A model generated the notes under the pieces. That model was not told where the DNA came from, did no database searches, and saw nothing but the letters and a program-made list of their open reading frames with translations. A DNA stretch of 64,000 nucleotides. Source: Paraglomus occultum (taxonomy: Eukaryota; Glomeromycota; Glomeromycetes; Paraglomerales; Paraglomeraceae). The stretch covers positions 17,998 through 81,997 of the forward strand of contig CAJVPJ010000014.1 in NCBI GenBank assembly GCA_910592205.1, read 5' to 3'. The stretch's first letter is position 1. Each line of letters begins with the position of its first letter. Shown here one piece after another: positions 49,551 to 61,349 of the stretch. Made by a program: the position numbers and the translations under genes.

Positions 49551-52500
49551 CTTATCGAGTTGCTTCGGTTAGGCCACTTTGCTTTGTGTGACTTGTATGA
49601 CAAAACGTTATGATGTAATGTGACACTAAACTTCGTTTTTAAAAAGGAAATCAGAATCAAATGAAAGCTGCTGTTATATATGTACTTGACCCCGGCCGCT
49701 GCTCTCCCGATGCACTCGTTATCTCGTATAACATTGTCACGGCTCGTTAATTATAAAGTCAACAGCGGGCCTTAATGCCGATGTACTGTAATCACTGTCT
49801 TAAGATGTACAATATTTAATCTATCGGTTTTGGATATTACTTTGATTATAGTCATTACAGTCTAATAGTTGACTTCAAAAGTTCGGCATTAATTCTGTAT
49901 GCTAAGTATGTTTTTAATTCACTTTCAACAATTTATTCTTAATTTGTTGCCTGCTATCGTTTATTTTTTTGCAAGATTTAAGACTTGGTTTACGCAAGTT
50001 AACTAATTATCATGAATTCATATAGACGACAGCATTTTGTCCCAATGCTTGAATTTATTTTTGGTCGAGTTGACTGTGTTGCATATGAATTTGTCCATTA
50101 AAATAAAAGAAAGTTTTTTAAATGTTGTAACAAACGAACAAACTCAATATGGAAATTTAATCGGATGCCAGCTAATGTAAAGCAAAAATAGTACAATCAA
50201 TTAATTCAAACTTTCGGTAATCCGGACTTTGATGCCGAACTTTTTTTCATGTCAGGTTCTTTCTTTTTGTAATAGTCAATCGTATAAATTGAGTATTGTA
50301 TAGACAACTTTAATTCGGCCCTTTGACTGATTGTTTCCATGTATGTAATAACTTAACGCTAATTCGACGCTTGATAAAATTAGCCGTATTCAGCCGTTTA
50401 AATTACGAAAATTCGGCAAAAACGATGCCGTTAAAGGAACGTTCCAAACTGTGTACACAGCCAGCTGCCGGGAAAAGGCATGGATAATATTATCGTAAGA
50501 CTGTTTAATCAAGTTTTATGCTATCGTATATTACTCACACAGTACAATAGTTTTCTTAACAGCCTTTTCGATAGACATATTCATTCACATTACTGTATAG
50601 TCCCGAAAATAAGCACACTTGCCAAATCTACAAACACTTTTCCAAATTTTACGCTACCGATTTATTGTACTTTGAGAATAATAATAAATAAACTCACCAG
50701 CCTAGTCACATTATTATTTAACAATAATTTTTAATTTGTCCGTAAAGTTTTGCATAAGCAATTACTTGTTACTCTGTCCGTCATCTTTGTCTGGACAAAT
50801 CGTTGACTTGTTTGTGCAAATCACAGGCGAGAGAGTGAAGTCAAATACCATAAACTCTCATAAATAAGAGCCCACCATGAATAAGATCTGTGATGCTGCA
50901 AAATAGCTGACCCCATACGCCCTCATTATCCATTTGATTAAAATAACGGGATAGTTGTTACGTGTCAATTTGCAGATCATGTTGCATTGTTTTTAAGCCA
51001 TCTCGTGAACAAGAGCCCTCTCATATGATGAAGGAAGCCCTTATTTATGAGTGAATCAAATAGCGGGAAACGAAGAAACCGTGCAGCATAGAATATGCGG
51101 CGTGTGTATATATGGGGTTGCTTATATGTAGAGTATAATTAATATGTGATAGTGAGCTCTGTTTCAACGCCAATGTATGGTAAGAGGTAGAGTTATGACA
51201 TCACAGCTAGTATCGCTAAACGCGGCAAAGTGTTCGTGGTAAAATCGACCTCAACGCGTTTTTATTTATTTTATGGCTAGTTGTATAGTTCGTTAAATAG
51301 TAAATTGCCAAGATTACACAATGAAATTCATGTTAATTAATTTCAATGTATTTGGTATATCACTAGTGTTCTATGATCGAAATGGATAGTGAGACGCTGA
51401 TAAAACGTTATAACTAGAAGTGAAGAAGCTTTGCATACTCATAGTCTGTGAGATGCTTGGAATCCGAGTATTGAACATTAGCATTAGTGATCATAATAAA
51501 AGCGTAAATTGTTTATCGTTCCAAATACGACACGCGATTTGTTACTGTTCGACAAGTACCACATCAGCTTTCGCGATTATACAATGCAAAATTATTTGTA
51601 CATGCTAAATGAAAGTCTCTAAACTTATAAATACAGTACCGCTCGTCATCCAATTAACTGCCAAATTAACACAACATTACTTGCGGTAATTGCAAAAATA
51701 CGTTTGTCACTAATACTATCGGTGACAGTTTCCAAATATACGCAGACTTTCTAAATTAATATCTGCTACAAAAAAAAAAATAGAAAAAAAAGACAACATT
51801 ACAGCCATTTTACAGTGATTCTATTTATATGCAAAGACGTTCTTTACTACAATATTTTTGAATTTCTCCTTTTTTAATATGCCATCTGATAATCGTAAGA
51901 CGTGTACAAGATTGCACCAAGACAAACTCCCATCGTACCATTACCACAAAGAAAATTACAAGAGACAAGAAAAGGGTCATGGAAGAGGTATCAACAAGTC
52001 AGGAAATATTGCTACACATTAACAACATTAGTGCCCCCATGCCACCTGCGTCTATAAACAGCGCCGATGGTATCTTGTCCATGTTCAACAACAACAATCG
52101 CCAGCGCCTATGGCACTCGAATGGTCTGGCATCTATCTACATTATCATTAACAACAACGTCAATAATGCCAAATGGTCTCACCAACCACGTCACTAGTAA
52201 CTACTCATTTCTAGAAGAAATAAGATTCAGCAATATTTCTGACAAAACATGGAATTTATAGCTAATATAAAATTATATTATAAATATTAATATGCCTTAC
52301 CCATAGAAAATGATAATTTATGATTTGTGAAGCACTCAATCATATCAACAACCAGTCAGTCTGACTTTAAACTAAAGACAAACTGTCTTCTTCCAACGTA
52401 GAACATAGCATTTTACACAAGCATGCATTCCAAGCGTAATCAAAGTTTGCAAAAATATTGATATACTAATGCTTATATTTCTAATAAATATTTTGGTTGG

Positions 52501-53723
52501 TTTACATTTAATATTGATTCTACTTTAACACTCGGCTTGTTATGCCGACGAAATCTCTGCACACTTTGCAAACACAACACAGGTTGTGTATTGTATAATG
52601 TAACAAATATACGATAACTATAGAACTTAGTTCTTTTTGGACGAGAGAGGAGTTTGTTTTATTGATTGCTTTACATCCGGGCCACTGCAATATGCGACTG
52701 TTTTAATATTGTAAAGTGAAAATCAGCAGCAAAGTAAAAGGTAATGAAGAAATTTTGTTAATTCGCCATACGTTCAAGTCATTGATTGTCAATGCAACAT
52801 GACATCACAGACTGCAAGTACGGTACAATCGCCTGTTGTTGTAAATGACATTTGAAAAACCCGTGGTTTAAACCGTAATGACGATGTACCAAGTCAGATT
52901 TTTAAATGGGAACGATCTACGAAATGGGAGATGATTGCCACACATATATATAAGAGTGACAATTTACAAGTGTCAAGGAAAAGGCAACAAATGTGGATGT
53001 ATTATCTTGACCTAAACTGCCCCTTGACAACAGCGATAGGGAATCTACACCTAGTTGGTGAATTGTTACTTAGTATTAGTATTCGACTCGTTCACATAGA
53101 ACTATGATTACGTAACCAATCGCTTTGCCAAATTGGCGTGGCTGGGCTACGCCAAATAAACATTGAGCACATGATCAAGGAACAATATGGATGTGAGTAA
53201 TACAAAATTTTATTGTAGCGCGCCGTTTACCATTGTTTGCTAAACGGCTAAAAAAATAGTAAACATTGATCATGTAGTTTACATTACAAACAAGCATTTT
53301 CTAACACCATACGTTATTTCTAAAAATATATATTAATTTACTTTTTGTATTAGGTTTCAACTTTAAAAAAAAAAAAAAAAAAGAAACAACTGCAAACATT
53401 CTTAGTAATATTTGATCGAATGCCGATCTGTATAACATGATACGACATGTTAAAAATAACCGCCCAACACTTTTTGATTAAATGTCGTTCAGGGGCTCAT
53501 GAGCAAGAACTAGCTATTAAAGGGTTTTTCCCATTCAAATAAAACATATATTAGTTCGATCCGCGTTGTTATTTATAGACAACTAGTAGAAAAACGTTCG
53601 GATTTACATTGACGCTTGCATTATCGAGTGAATATAATTAGTAACGATTGTTTCTTGTCGACAGCATGAAGATCTATGCTATATTTGGAGAATTGTCAGC
53701 AAGACAGTTTTTCCAAACCTCTT
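49551..53723. other. 4.2 kb AT-rich spacer
   Basis: No gene supported. It contains a MITE-like pair of inverted ends (50854-51053). An Asn-rich open frame at 51979-52197 follows a short coding-like stretch in other frames at 51880-51980 and may be a remnant. Long A runs lie near 51771 and 53366. Confidence 0.45.
50854..51053. repeat. MITE-like element with inverted ends
   Basis: ACTCTCATAAATAAGAGCCC at about 50854-50873 is matched in inverse by AAGCCCTTATTTATGAGTG at 51035-51053. About 200 bp, with no coding capacity. Confidence 0.55.
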
Positions 53724-53731
53724 TATATAAG
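53724..53731 (+). promoter_or_regulatory. TATA box of the first SOD gene
   Basis: TATATAAG, about 85 bases upstream of the ATG at 53812. Confidence 0.6.
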
Positions 53732-53811
53732 AACAGGCCATAACCAAATCTATAAACCCTACCACAGCTTCTCAAATACTTTTTTTCTATCAACCTCTTA
53801 TATCACTCACA

Positions 53812-54477
53812 ATGAAATCCTTTTTCGCAATACTTGCTATATTCTTGTCATTCACGCTTTTGACGCTGAGCTCACCTTTGCCGGAGAAAACCGGTCGATC
53901 TGCTTCTGTTAAATTTGATGGAAAGGTTAAAGGATTTGTCAAGTTTCTTGAAAACAAGGAGAAACAATCTACGACAGTTACCGTAAAAATATTCTCTGGG
54001 TTGACCAATCTTACTGGTCTGTATCCGTATCATATTCACCAACATCCAGTACCGGAAAGCGGCAACTGTACCTTGGCTGGAGCCCATCTATCACCCAACG
54101 GGTATCCGGACGGTGCGCCATGCGATCCTGCCACTGCCTATGCTTGTCAGGAAGGTGATTTAAGTGGTAAGCTGTGAATTCGACGTGAGGAACAGTTAGG
54201 TAGTATAAACGAGAACCAGCAATAAAATGTTGAAATTCTATTGTTAGGTAAACACGGAAAACTCCCAGGGTCTAAAAACGTAGTGTTTCGACAGTATGAA
54301 GATCCCTTCTTGCAATGGGATGATCCTAATGCTACAATACGTGGACGATCGGTTGTCATCCATTACCCCAATGGCAAGTATTAAACGAATTGAAAATTTT
54401 TATTTGATGCTTGTCAATTATTCTTACCATATTATTTCTATATAGGTACTCGATATGCATGTGCCAATATATTATAA
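53812..54477 (+). CDS. Secreted Cu-only superoxide dismutase, copy 1
   Basis: Three exons (53812-54166, 54248-54373, 54446-54477) give 170 residues. A signal peptide (MKSFFAILAIFLSFTLLTL) leads into a compact SOD fold. Copper-site histidines are visible in YHIHQHP, in GAHLSP, and in SVVIHYPNGT; CQEGDLSGKHGKLPG carries the acidic residues and the GDLSGKHG signature of fungal extracellular SODs. Cysteines in GNCTLAG and RYACANI can form the family's disulfide. The electrostatic loop of Cu/Zn enzymes is not evident, which fits Cu-only SODs that detoxify superoxide outside the cell. Intron 2 starts with GC (AATG|GCAAGT), an uncommon GC-AG intron; the paralog has GT there. The C-terminus is shorter than in copy 2. 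Head-to-tail neighbour of copy 2. Confidence 0.88.
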
Positions 54478-55776
54478 GCATTATGACCGATCAGATCTGG
54501 TGTGGCTTTGTGAGAAATCTCTCTATCTCAAATTGTTATATTATAATATATTACAAATAAATATTTATTCAGCAAAATCAAATTTGTATAAAATTGTTAC
54601 TGTTGTCCCCATTAAACCAAAGTTTACCCGCCTTCTCTAATTATAAGCCTTTTACTCTTAGATTGCTAAAAATAGGTATTGCTTTTAGATTTGCGGTACT
54701 GGTTTTTGTCTTTGATAATTTGATTGCATTCATACAGTAACGTTGTGAATTTTTGATATCACGTGAGGCCAAATCTGATTGCTTATTAATCCCAAATCCC
54801 ATTTACGGAAATTTTTTTAATGAGTGTAACGGCAAGCCACATGCTTTCCCCAGACAGGACATTATGGTGTGTTTTAAGGGGAAAACCCTTGAACCTCGGA
54901 ATATACCGAAAAATTTTGCTTATAATATATCAAACCAGGCTATGCTACAGCAGATAAACTAGATACGCATGCGCCACAAGTTCCGGATCCAATTGCATAC
55001 CGAAATAATTAATGGGAGTACTATCAGACATCTGCTGCTGAAAATGTTAGATTGTTACGAGCGATAATAATAGAAAGAGCGTTCGGTCGGAGCCAACAAA
55101 ATGCTTAGCTAACTCTCACCTATACTTTTGTAATGAGTTTCAATCTATATACATTTTCAATCTCAATACATGACACAAGCAAGCGTCAACAAACCCTCAA
55201 ATGGTAAATAAAATGGAAAAGAAACTATGTGAGAAGCCAGAGTTCCCACTTCAACATAAAAATGCAAAGTCCACCTAACCAAAATTGGGAGAGGATCCCT
55301 ACGTACTGTATATGTGTTTGCACACAAAAACGCAGCTGAGCATTAAACCTTAAATAGTTAAAGCCAACAAGGAAAGCCTCCCTAATGAAGGCTTGCAAGC
55401 TTTCTATTTCAGCTATTCATAAAAACGTTGCTATCGAAAACAGGTTGAATTGATTAGCACAAGCATTTACAATCGACTCGTATAAAACTAGCATTGTGGG
55501 CCAGTTTCCAGGGTTTTGTAATACAACTAACCTTTATTGTTTATCGTATGTAGTAACATTCCAATTAAGTGCAGTCTTAGTTTAGTAAATAATATGGTTG
55601 AAATGCTGGTCGCACTCGATCATCGAGGCTTAGCGAGGCTTGCATTTTGTGACGGTAAGCATTGAGTTGTCACACTCATAACTCTGGTCACCGTAGGGTA
55701 GTTTGCTATTTATAGACACGTCATTACCAAAGTTGGTACTGCTAAGCCTTCAAAGCCATACTGGGTAGGATTAAGA
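54478..55776. other. Spacer between the two SOD genes
   Basis: About 1.3 kb. A plus-strand frame at 54753-54962 contains IMVCFKGKTLEPRNIPKNF, faintly like the conserved FKGR region of piggyBac-type transposases (see findings). A 20-base match to SOD exon 3 (ACTAGATACGC.TGCGC) lies at 54959-54978. Confidence 0.4.
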
Positions 55777-55784
55777 TATAAAAG
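55777..55784 (+). promoter_or_regulatory. TATA box of the second SOD gene
   Basis: TATAAAAG, about 125 bases upstream of the ATG at 55908; a pyrimidine-rich stretch follows. Confidence 0.6.
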
Positions 55785-55907
55785 CAAGCCGTTGCCCGTT
55801 CGTGTTTAGAGTAGTTTTTGCTTTTTTCTTTCGGATCTTTATAAACAGCAAAACTTCAAGAGTAACGACTCAATCACCACGCACCCTACCGTGATCTACA
55901 CTTAATC

Positions 55908-56623
55908 ATGAACATGCTACTTTCAATACTTGTTCTTCTTTTGTCCTCCACACTGCTCACATCGAGCTTGCCAGTACCGGATTCTCCAAATCCGAGTACC
56001 CATATTGCTTATGCTCAATTTACAGGAGTTGTTACGGGAACGATCAACTTTCGTGAGGATGGCAGCCAAACATTTACAAATGTTATTGTTCAATTGTACT
56101 CTGGATTGACAAATCTTACCGGTCAATATGCGTATCACATTCATCAGTATCCGGTACCAAATAGCGGTGACTGTAACCTTACCGGAGGCCATTTATCGCC
56201 AAGCGGATATCCGGACGGTGCACCGTGCGATCCTAATATCCCCAATCTTTGTCAAGAGGGTGATTTGAGTGGTAAGTTGAACATACAGAAAAGACACGTC
56301 TTTTAATTATAGAAAGACTGACGAAACTGATGTGTACAAACTATGTGCTCAATTTTAGGTAAACATGGCAAGCTCCCAGGTTTCCCGTCTGGACAAATAT
56401 TGTATAGACAGTATCAAGATCCTTATTTAAAATGGGTCAATCCGACTGACACAATTTTTGGACGATCAGTCGTTATTCATTATCCTAATGGTAAGTTTTT
56501 AGATAAATTCAACCTGCAAGCTTTGTTTATAGTTTGATGATTGTTTTTAATATTAAATATTATTCTAATGTTATAGGCACTAGATACGCTTGCGCAAACA
56601 TATACGCAGGCTATCCAGAATGA
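55908..56623 (+). CDS. Secreted Cu-only superoxide dismutase, copy 2
   Basis: Three exons (55908-56271, 56359-56490, 56577-56623) give 180 residues, with the same intron positions and phases as copy 1. A signal peptide (MNMLLSILVLLLSSTLLTSS) precedes a domain with YHIHQYP, GGHLSP, CQEGDLSGKHGKLPG and SVVIHYPNGTRYACANI, that is, all four copper-site histidines and both disulfide cysteines. Asn-glycosylation sites (NLT) are present. The C-terminus extends further (YAGYPE) than in copy 1. All introns are GT-AG. The pair arose by tandem duplication, and protein divergence between copies is substantial in the N-terminal half. An extracellular antioxidant role is inferred from family knowledge. Confidence 0.9.
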
Positions 56624-57166
56624 TTTATAGACACATATGATGGACTTTTCTTGACAAAATTTAATAGATTATAATCATGTACTAGTATTCTTTTAATTGT
56701 GTAAGACTTTATTTCACAGCTACCTATACAGGCTAAAGCTATGTACTAGTATTCTTTTGTAACAGTAAAAAACAGAATTTATGAGGATCTGATCACATGT
56801 CACATTTTTCGCATGATGTACGTTCGGGTGTACAATAATTATGAGCGAACGTTATAGTAATATCCATAACTGTTTGTGAAGACTGTAATTATCTCGTTTG
56901 CGGTAGACAAGATAAGTAACCAAAATAGTTACCACTACATCTAAGAGGTGCTCGAAATCCTCCAAGCAATCACCAGTTCACTTTCGTTGCCTCCAAAGAT
57001 ATGTTCTTGGTATGGGTAGCACAAAACTAATCTAATCTCGGTGACGTATTATATAAGATATCTGACCGATCTACCACGTCGCAACCAAAAAAATTGTCCC
57101 ATATTAAAAGAATGAAGGCCGTTTCGTCTCTTTTTACAACACACGCCTCACCATCTACCCAATGTC
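56624..57166. other. Short spacer
   Basis: About 540 bases. Two near-identical segments, ATGTACTAGTATTCTTTT, at about 56678 and 56741 form a direct repeat. No gene seen. Confidence 0.55.
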
Positions 57167-57992
57167 ATGACAAACCATAAAGAAGATTGGCTTCTCTGGC
57201 AACTCTCAGACTCTGCCTTACCCACTGGTGGTTTTGTCGCCTCGTCAGGTCTCGAATCTGCCATTCACTCTGGCAACGTCCACGACATTACTTCACTTTC
57301 AAAATTCCTCGCTAGTAGCATAAAAAATTACGCTCACTCTGCTCTACCGTTCGTGTCTGACGCGTACATTGCTGCTCAAAGTGTTGACGACGAGCATGAG
57401 TGTTATGAGCATTTGGAGAGATTAGATAGGCTATATGATGCATGTACGAGCAATAATGTCACAAAGCGAGCATCGAAAGCACAGGGTGTGGCCATGCTAA
57501 CATTGTATGGCAAGTCTTTTGCAGACGAAGATGATCAATGGAACGACGTCGTGAGCAAGTTCAAGAAAGAAGTAAGAAAAAGAAGCGTGGACGGACACTT
57601 TCCTGTTTGTTTCGGTCTTGTGGCTAGGTTGGTTGGATTGACTTTGGGTGAGTATGGAGAACGTGTAAATGGCATGATTGCAAAAGTATGAATTTTGGTA
57701 TATATAAAATAACTAATGTTGTGATTATCATTTACAATTTATTGATAAAGGGCGTACGCAACATCTTTTCCTTTTTCTCTTTGCACGTGCAACTCTTTCT
57801 GCTGCCGTTCGATTGAATATTGTGGGACCTTATTATTCGCAGAGGCTTTTGACAGATTGTCAATTGTACGTTGAAATTACCTTGAAAGAAACTAGTACGC
57901 TTAGGTCTGAGGATGCAGCGCAGACATCGCCGCTTCTTGATATATTCCAAGGAAGACACGACAACCTATATTCAAGACTATTTAACAGTTAG
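57167..57992 (+). CDS. Urease accessory protein UreF
   Basis: Chaperone that, with UreD/UreH and UreG, loads nickel into apo-urease in the cytosol. Two exons (57167-57647 and 57751-57992) give 240 residues. The N-terminus WLLWQLSDSALPTGGFVASSGLESA matches the UreF start region (shown here as WQLSDSALPTGGF). RASKAQG and HFPVCFGLVARLVGLTLG precede the splice, and RTQHLFLFLFARATLSAAVR and LNIVGPYYSQRLL follow it. The correct donor is the GTGAGT inside ...LTLG; reading through it gives a false 174-residue frame. The last segment (Arg-Gly-rich DIFQGRHDNLYSRLF) matches the family C-terminus. No defects were seen. It implies that the organism assembles a nickel urease. Confidence 0.93.
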
Positions 57993-59846
57993 CGAATGAT
58001 GTTGTGTAAGCAGGTGGTGCTTTGCATCGGGATATTTTTAATACAAGCAAAGAGTATACCTCGATTATTGGAGAGACGTTGGCACTGGATTGGTTTGCAT
58101 GATGGAACTTGTTGTTATGTTCGATTCTTTGATGATTTCTCTGTTCCTGATAGTTACTGGCTTATGCAAACTTATAATCTTGTCAGTGTTGTGCAAGTCT
58201 TTAGTAATGTACTTATTTATAGAATAAATTAATATTAACATCACAAGCTAAGTTCATAATAGCCTCTATAAGTAGATTACGTTAATCAGTGTGACTATTG
58301 AAGCGCCTTATAAAGGACACAAATTCGCGTCTACTGAAATTCATAACAATTACCATATTAATATTTCTCTGAGACTTCTGCAATATGCACCACGTGATTT
58401 TAAGTTTAAAATTTGGGCGACTCGCAAATTTGATCATGTAATTGTCACGTCCTAGCCATCTGCTAAATTTAGCAAGCAGACACCAATCACATAAAGTCAG
58501 ATAAAAATCGGTTTACAGTCAATTGCCTTTAATTCGACCCCCTTTAATTCGACCCCCTTTAATTCGATCCCCTTTAATTCGATCCCTTTAATTCGATTTC
58601 GCCGATAATTCGATCGCTTGAGTAAGACCCGAAAAATATTTTTATTATTGTTTTCCCTAAGTACGTCTGCCGTTAATTTTGACTTGTACGTTAATTCGAC
58701 CGATGACTCCGGAACGGAGGCGGTCGAATTAAAGGCAGTTGGCTGTAGTAAATCGCCACTATTGTCGAACGTTAAATAAATTAAAGAATTAGATCATACG
58801 TCTTATTATTATGCCATAATTTCTAAGCCACGCGCTAACAAGATTTGCGGATGGATCAGGATTCAAGCCTCATTTCAGTTCCGAACTGCAAGGTGAGCAG
58901 GAATATTGTTTACCAATAATAATAAGCAAGCAGCAATTCTGTTTAATGATGAATCAATCAAACAGGTGGAAAGATTTGTTCATATCTATTGATGTTACAT
59001 TATATTAATATTGAATAATGCTCCTATAGTACCTACTCATCCACGGCTACAAAAGTGGCGTTTGACAAATGACACATTGTCATAACTGTTGGAGACCAGT
59101 TGCAAACTCATGCTTATGAATTGCGATAAGATGAATAATATCAAAATTGCATGTCTTTAGGCGCAAGTCATTGGTATATTAACATATAATAATATTTGCA
59201 TTATGCCTACATGAAATATTAATATGCCAACCTATTCATATCATGTAGGATATGAACTCAGGATACATAACCTAGATGCAAAAGGCCCAGTGTTCCAGCT
59301 GGCTCAAATTGGGAACATCCAATACCATTGTAGCCTACTAAACTTGACCTACTATTACTGGAGGGTTGCTCCAGATATTTACATACATTTGTAGTGAGTA
59401 CCTTAGTGTAATAGCTATTTTCTGCTTTATAGTAAATATGTTTCTTCCAGGAGCATTTAAAGGTCCTTATAAGGATCATTCATGCTATCACCAATTGAAG
59501 AACCAGTTGGCTCCAAACCTGGTTATACTCCTAACCTGCCAGAACACCAAAGCAGGAAAGTACAAGACTAAGACTATTATGTGGCTGACACAATCATTTC
59601 AATAGATTAATTGTAATATTGAAAGTAATTTTCTAAATCAACAAGTCAGATCTATAACATCGACATTTATTAAAATCGTCACGTGTCACATCGATGTGCG
59701 TGTTTGTTTATCGTCCTCGCTTTCTTCAGTTCACCAAGGAGAAAATGTTTTTGTAATACATCAACGTCAATATCGGATTGCACCGTAAGACATTTCCTAT
59801 CGGTAGTCGTAGATAGTCTGCTTCAATATATAAAACCAACTTCTAA
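57993..59846. other. 1.85 kb spacer with a MITE
   Basis: Holds the pogo-like MITE (58516-58745). Open frames at 57996-58232 and 59258-59605 have no support. Confidence 0.5.
58516..58745. mobile_element. Pogo/Tc1-type MITE with internal minisatellite
   Basis: A 230-bp element flanked by TA on both sides. Left end CAGTCAATTGCCTTTAATTC; right end is the near-complement, GAATTAAAGGCAGTTGGCTG. Next to the left end the TTTAATTCGACCCCC-type segment is repeated in tandem about five times (58527-58600). No coding capacity. The ends resemble pogo-superfamily ends, by general family knowledge. Confidence 0.8.
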
Positions 59847-60337
59847 ATGTTATTCATCATAAGATTATTTCGCTTACATGTATTTTTGTTATATGTAAAA
59901 CCGTTCGTATACAGCACGATAATCTCATCGCTTGATTTTAGCAATTGAAAAACAGCAGAGGACGACAATCGACAAAAAAAAACAAAACCGACTTGCAAAT
60001 TTATGTTCGGCAACCAGAACCAATTAACAAGACAGTTGCAATGAACATGGATAATAGATGCAGTGTAAACATTCCAGTCAAGTTCACGTGGCGTTCATAC
60101 GATTTATTATTATTATGTTACAGCGTCAATGAACCCTTGTTTGGAAAGATAAAAAACAACACAAAGGATGACATTCAAAGCATAACAAAAGATGTTAATA
60201 TAACGAAAAACGTGTTTACAATAGTTCACAATTACCATAGCAAGGTTCATTATACCGTCAAGTTATGTCGTCATCAGTTTAATGTGCAGATCAAGTCATT
60301 TATTGAATTCTACCACAAGCATGTATATGTACAATGA
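59847..60337 (+). CDS. Possible small secreted basic protein
   Basis: Exons 59847-59894 and 59942-60337 join in phase 0 and give 147 residues. The first exon encodes a hydrophobic lead (MLFIIRLFRLHVFLLY), plausible as a signal peptide or anchor. The second exon begins basic (NSRGRQSTKKNKTD), has N-glycosylation sites (NKT, NNT, NIT) and two to three cysteines, and ends HKHVYVQ. No family is recognised. The start is uncertain: a TATA-like ATATAAAA at 59827 lies only about 15 bases upstream of this ATG, so transcription may begin inside exon 1 or a different first exon may exist. The long second exon is more trustworthy than the first. Confidence 0.4.
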
Positions 60338-60477
60338 ATACTCGTTCTTTTTGTTTTGATGCTAAAATTACTAAAAATACATCCGACATGGACTACTATT
60401 TTTTGTAAATTTTCTATAATGTTCTTCTTTCTCTAACAATTATCAATTAATAAGAATAATAATGAAAATTATAATCG

Positions 60478-60819
60478 TCATAAAAATGTTTGATAAAAAA
60501 ATACAACAATTATTATTAGACTTGTAGTAAATAAGGACGCTATGCTTTTGTCTAGCGATGCAGCGTTAGACTGAGGTGAATTGTCATTGATCGATGCATC
60601 TGTAGCAGCAACATCGGTGGTAGTGCTCGAGGATTTTGAAGCGGTACTTGAAGCGGTACTTGAAGCGGCAGCTGAAGTGGTGCCTGTTTCAGGATATTTA
60701 TAGAAAATGCCCGTGACCGTCCAAATTGTTGATTTTGACGTAACACGCAAGTTGGAGTGAAATCTATTATTAACGTTAGTGTCAGGTCCATTATCTAGCC
60801 GTCCAGTCTGCGAAAGCAT
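60478..60819 (-). CDS. Ser/Thr-rich GPI-anchored-like wall protein, C-terminal part
   Basis: A 113-residue frame starting MLSQTGRLDNG, perhaps preceded by an intron (TTTCGCAG acceptor). After a folded-looking segment (RVTSKSTIWTVTGIFYKYPE) come an Ala/Ser/Thr-rich linker (SAAASSTASSTASKSSSTTT), a small-residue stretch and a C-terminal hydrophobic tail (SLFTTSLIIIVVFFYQTFL). This order is typical of fungal GPI-anchored wall proteins. A signal peptide would be on an upstream exon that I could not identify, so the gene is probably 5'-incomplete as given. It is convergent with the gene ending at 60337, 140 bases away. Confidence 0.45.
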   Translation of the reverse strand: MLSQTGRLDNGPDTNVNNRFHSNLRVTSKSTIWTVTGIFYKYPETGTTSAAASSTASSTASKSSSTTTDVAATDASINDNSPQSNAASLDKSIASLFTTSLIIIVVFFYQTFL

Positions 60820-61349
60820 TTGTTTGTGTTTGTTAACATTAGAAACCGGTTATATGTACTATTATAGCCCAACAAGTCACTATGAGAAATGCTTCAATTA
60901 TACTGTCTCGTATTTAAATTAATATTTCAAACGTGGCTTTCTATCAATAAGACGGGTTTGTGAAAAGGTAATTGAGCGGTTATTTCGTAATCTACAAATG
61001 CGATGTGAATTATGAGAGTTAGTATATGTAAATCATTCTTCTATTAATTAAAGTTTAATACCTTTTTGCTTTGTACTCGATCGCACACACAGATAACACT
61101 TCTGTGCGACTAATAAGGGCCAAATTGATGGAAATTTATTTTTCCTACATATAAAATCGACCAATTTTTATTCATTTCGTCAATTCAATGGATTTAGATT
61201 TGTAAATAGAATACCGCAAAGGCAAATAATCATGTCCACAGAATCTGTGATACCTAAGCAGTGTATTTAAACAAAGCCTCCTCATGCTCGCTCCATGTTC
61301 TGAAAACCGTCAAGTTTAACGCTCACGACGAATATCACATTATCTGAAG
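60820..61349. other. Upstream spacer of two divergent genes
   Basis: About 530 bases. Upstream exon(s) of the minus-strand wall protein would be expected here but were not resolved. A weak TATTTAAA at 61264 lies about 80 bases before the deacetylase ATG. Confidence 0.4.

Noticed and set aside
51880-52200. Possible HMG-box or Asn-rich transcription-factor remnant
   Set aside because: LHQDKLPSYHYHKENYK vaguely recalls the end of an HMG box, but no box start is present upstream and the frames are broken; too weak.
57167-57691. A single-exon 174-residue reading of UreF
   Set aside because: It runs through a consensus GTGAGT donor and ends in a non-family tail; splicing at 57647/57751 restores the conserved UreF C-terminal half.
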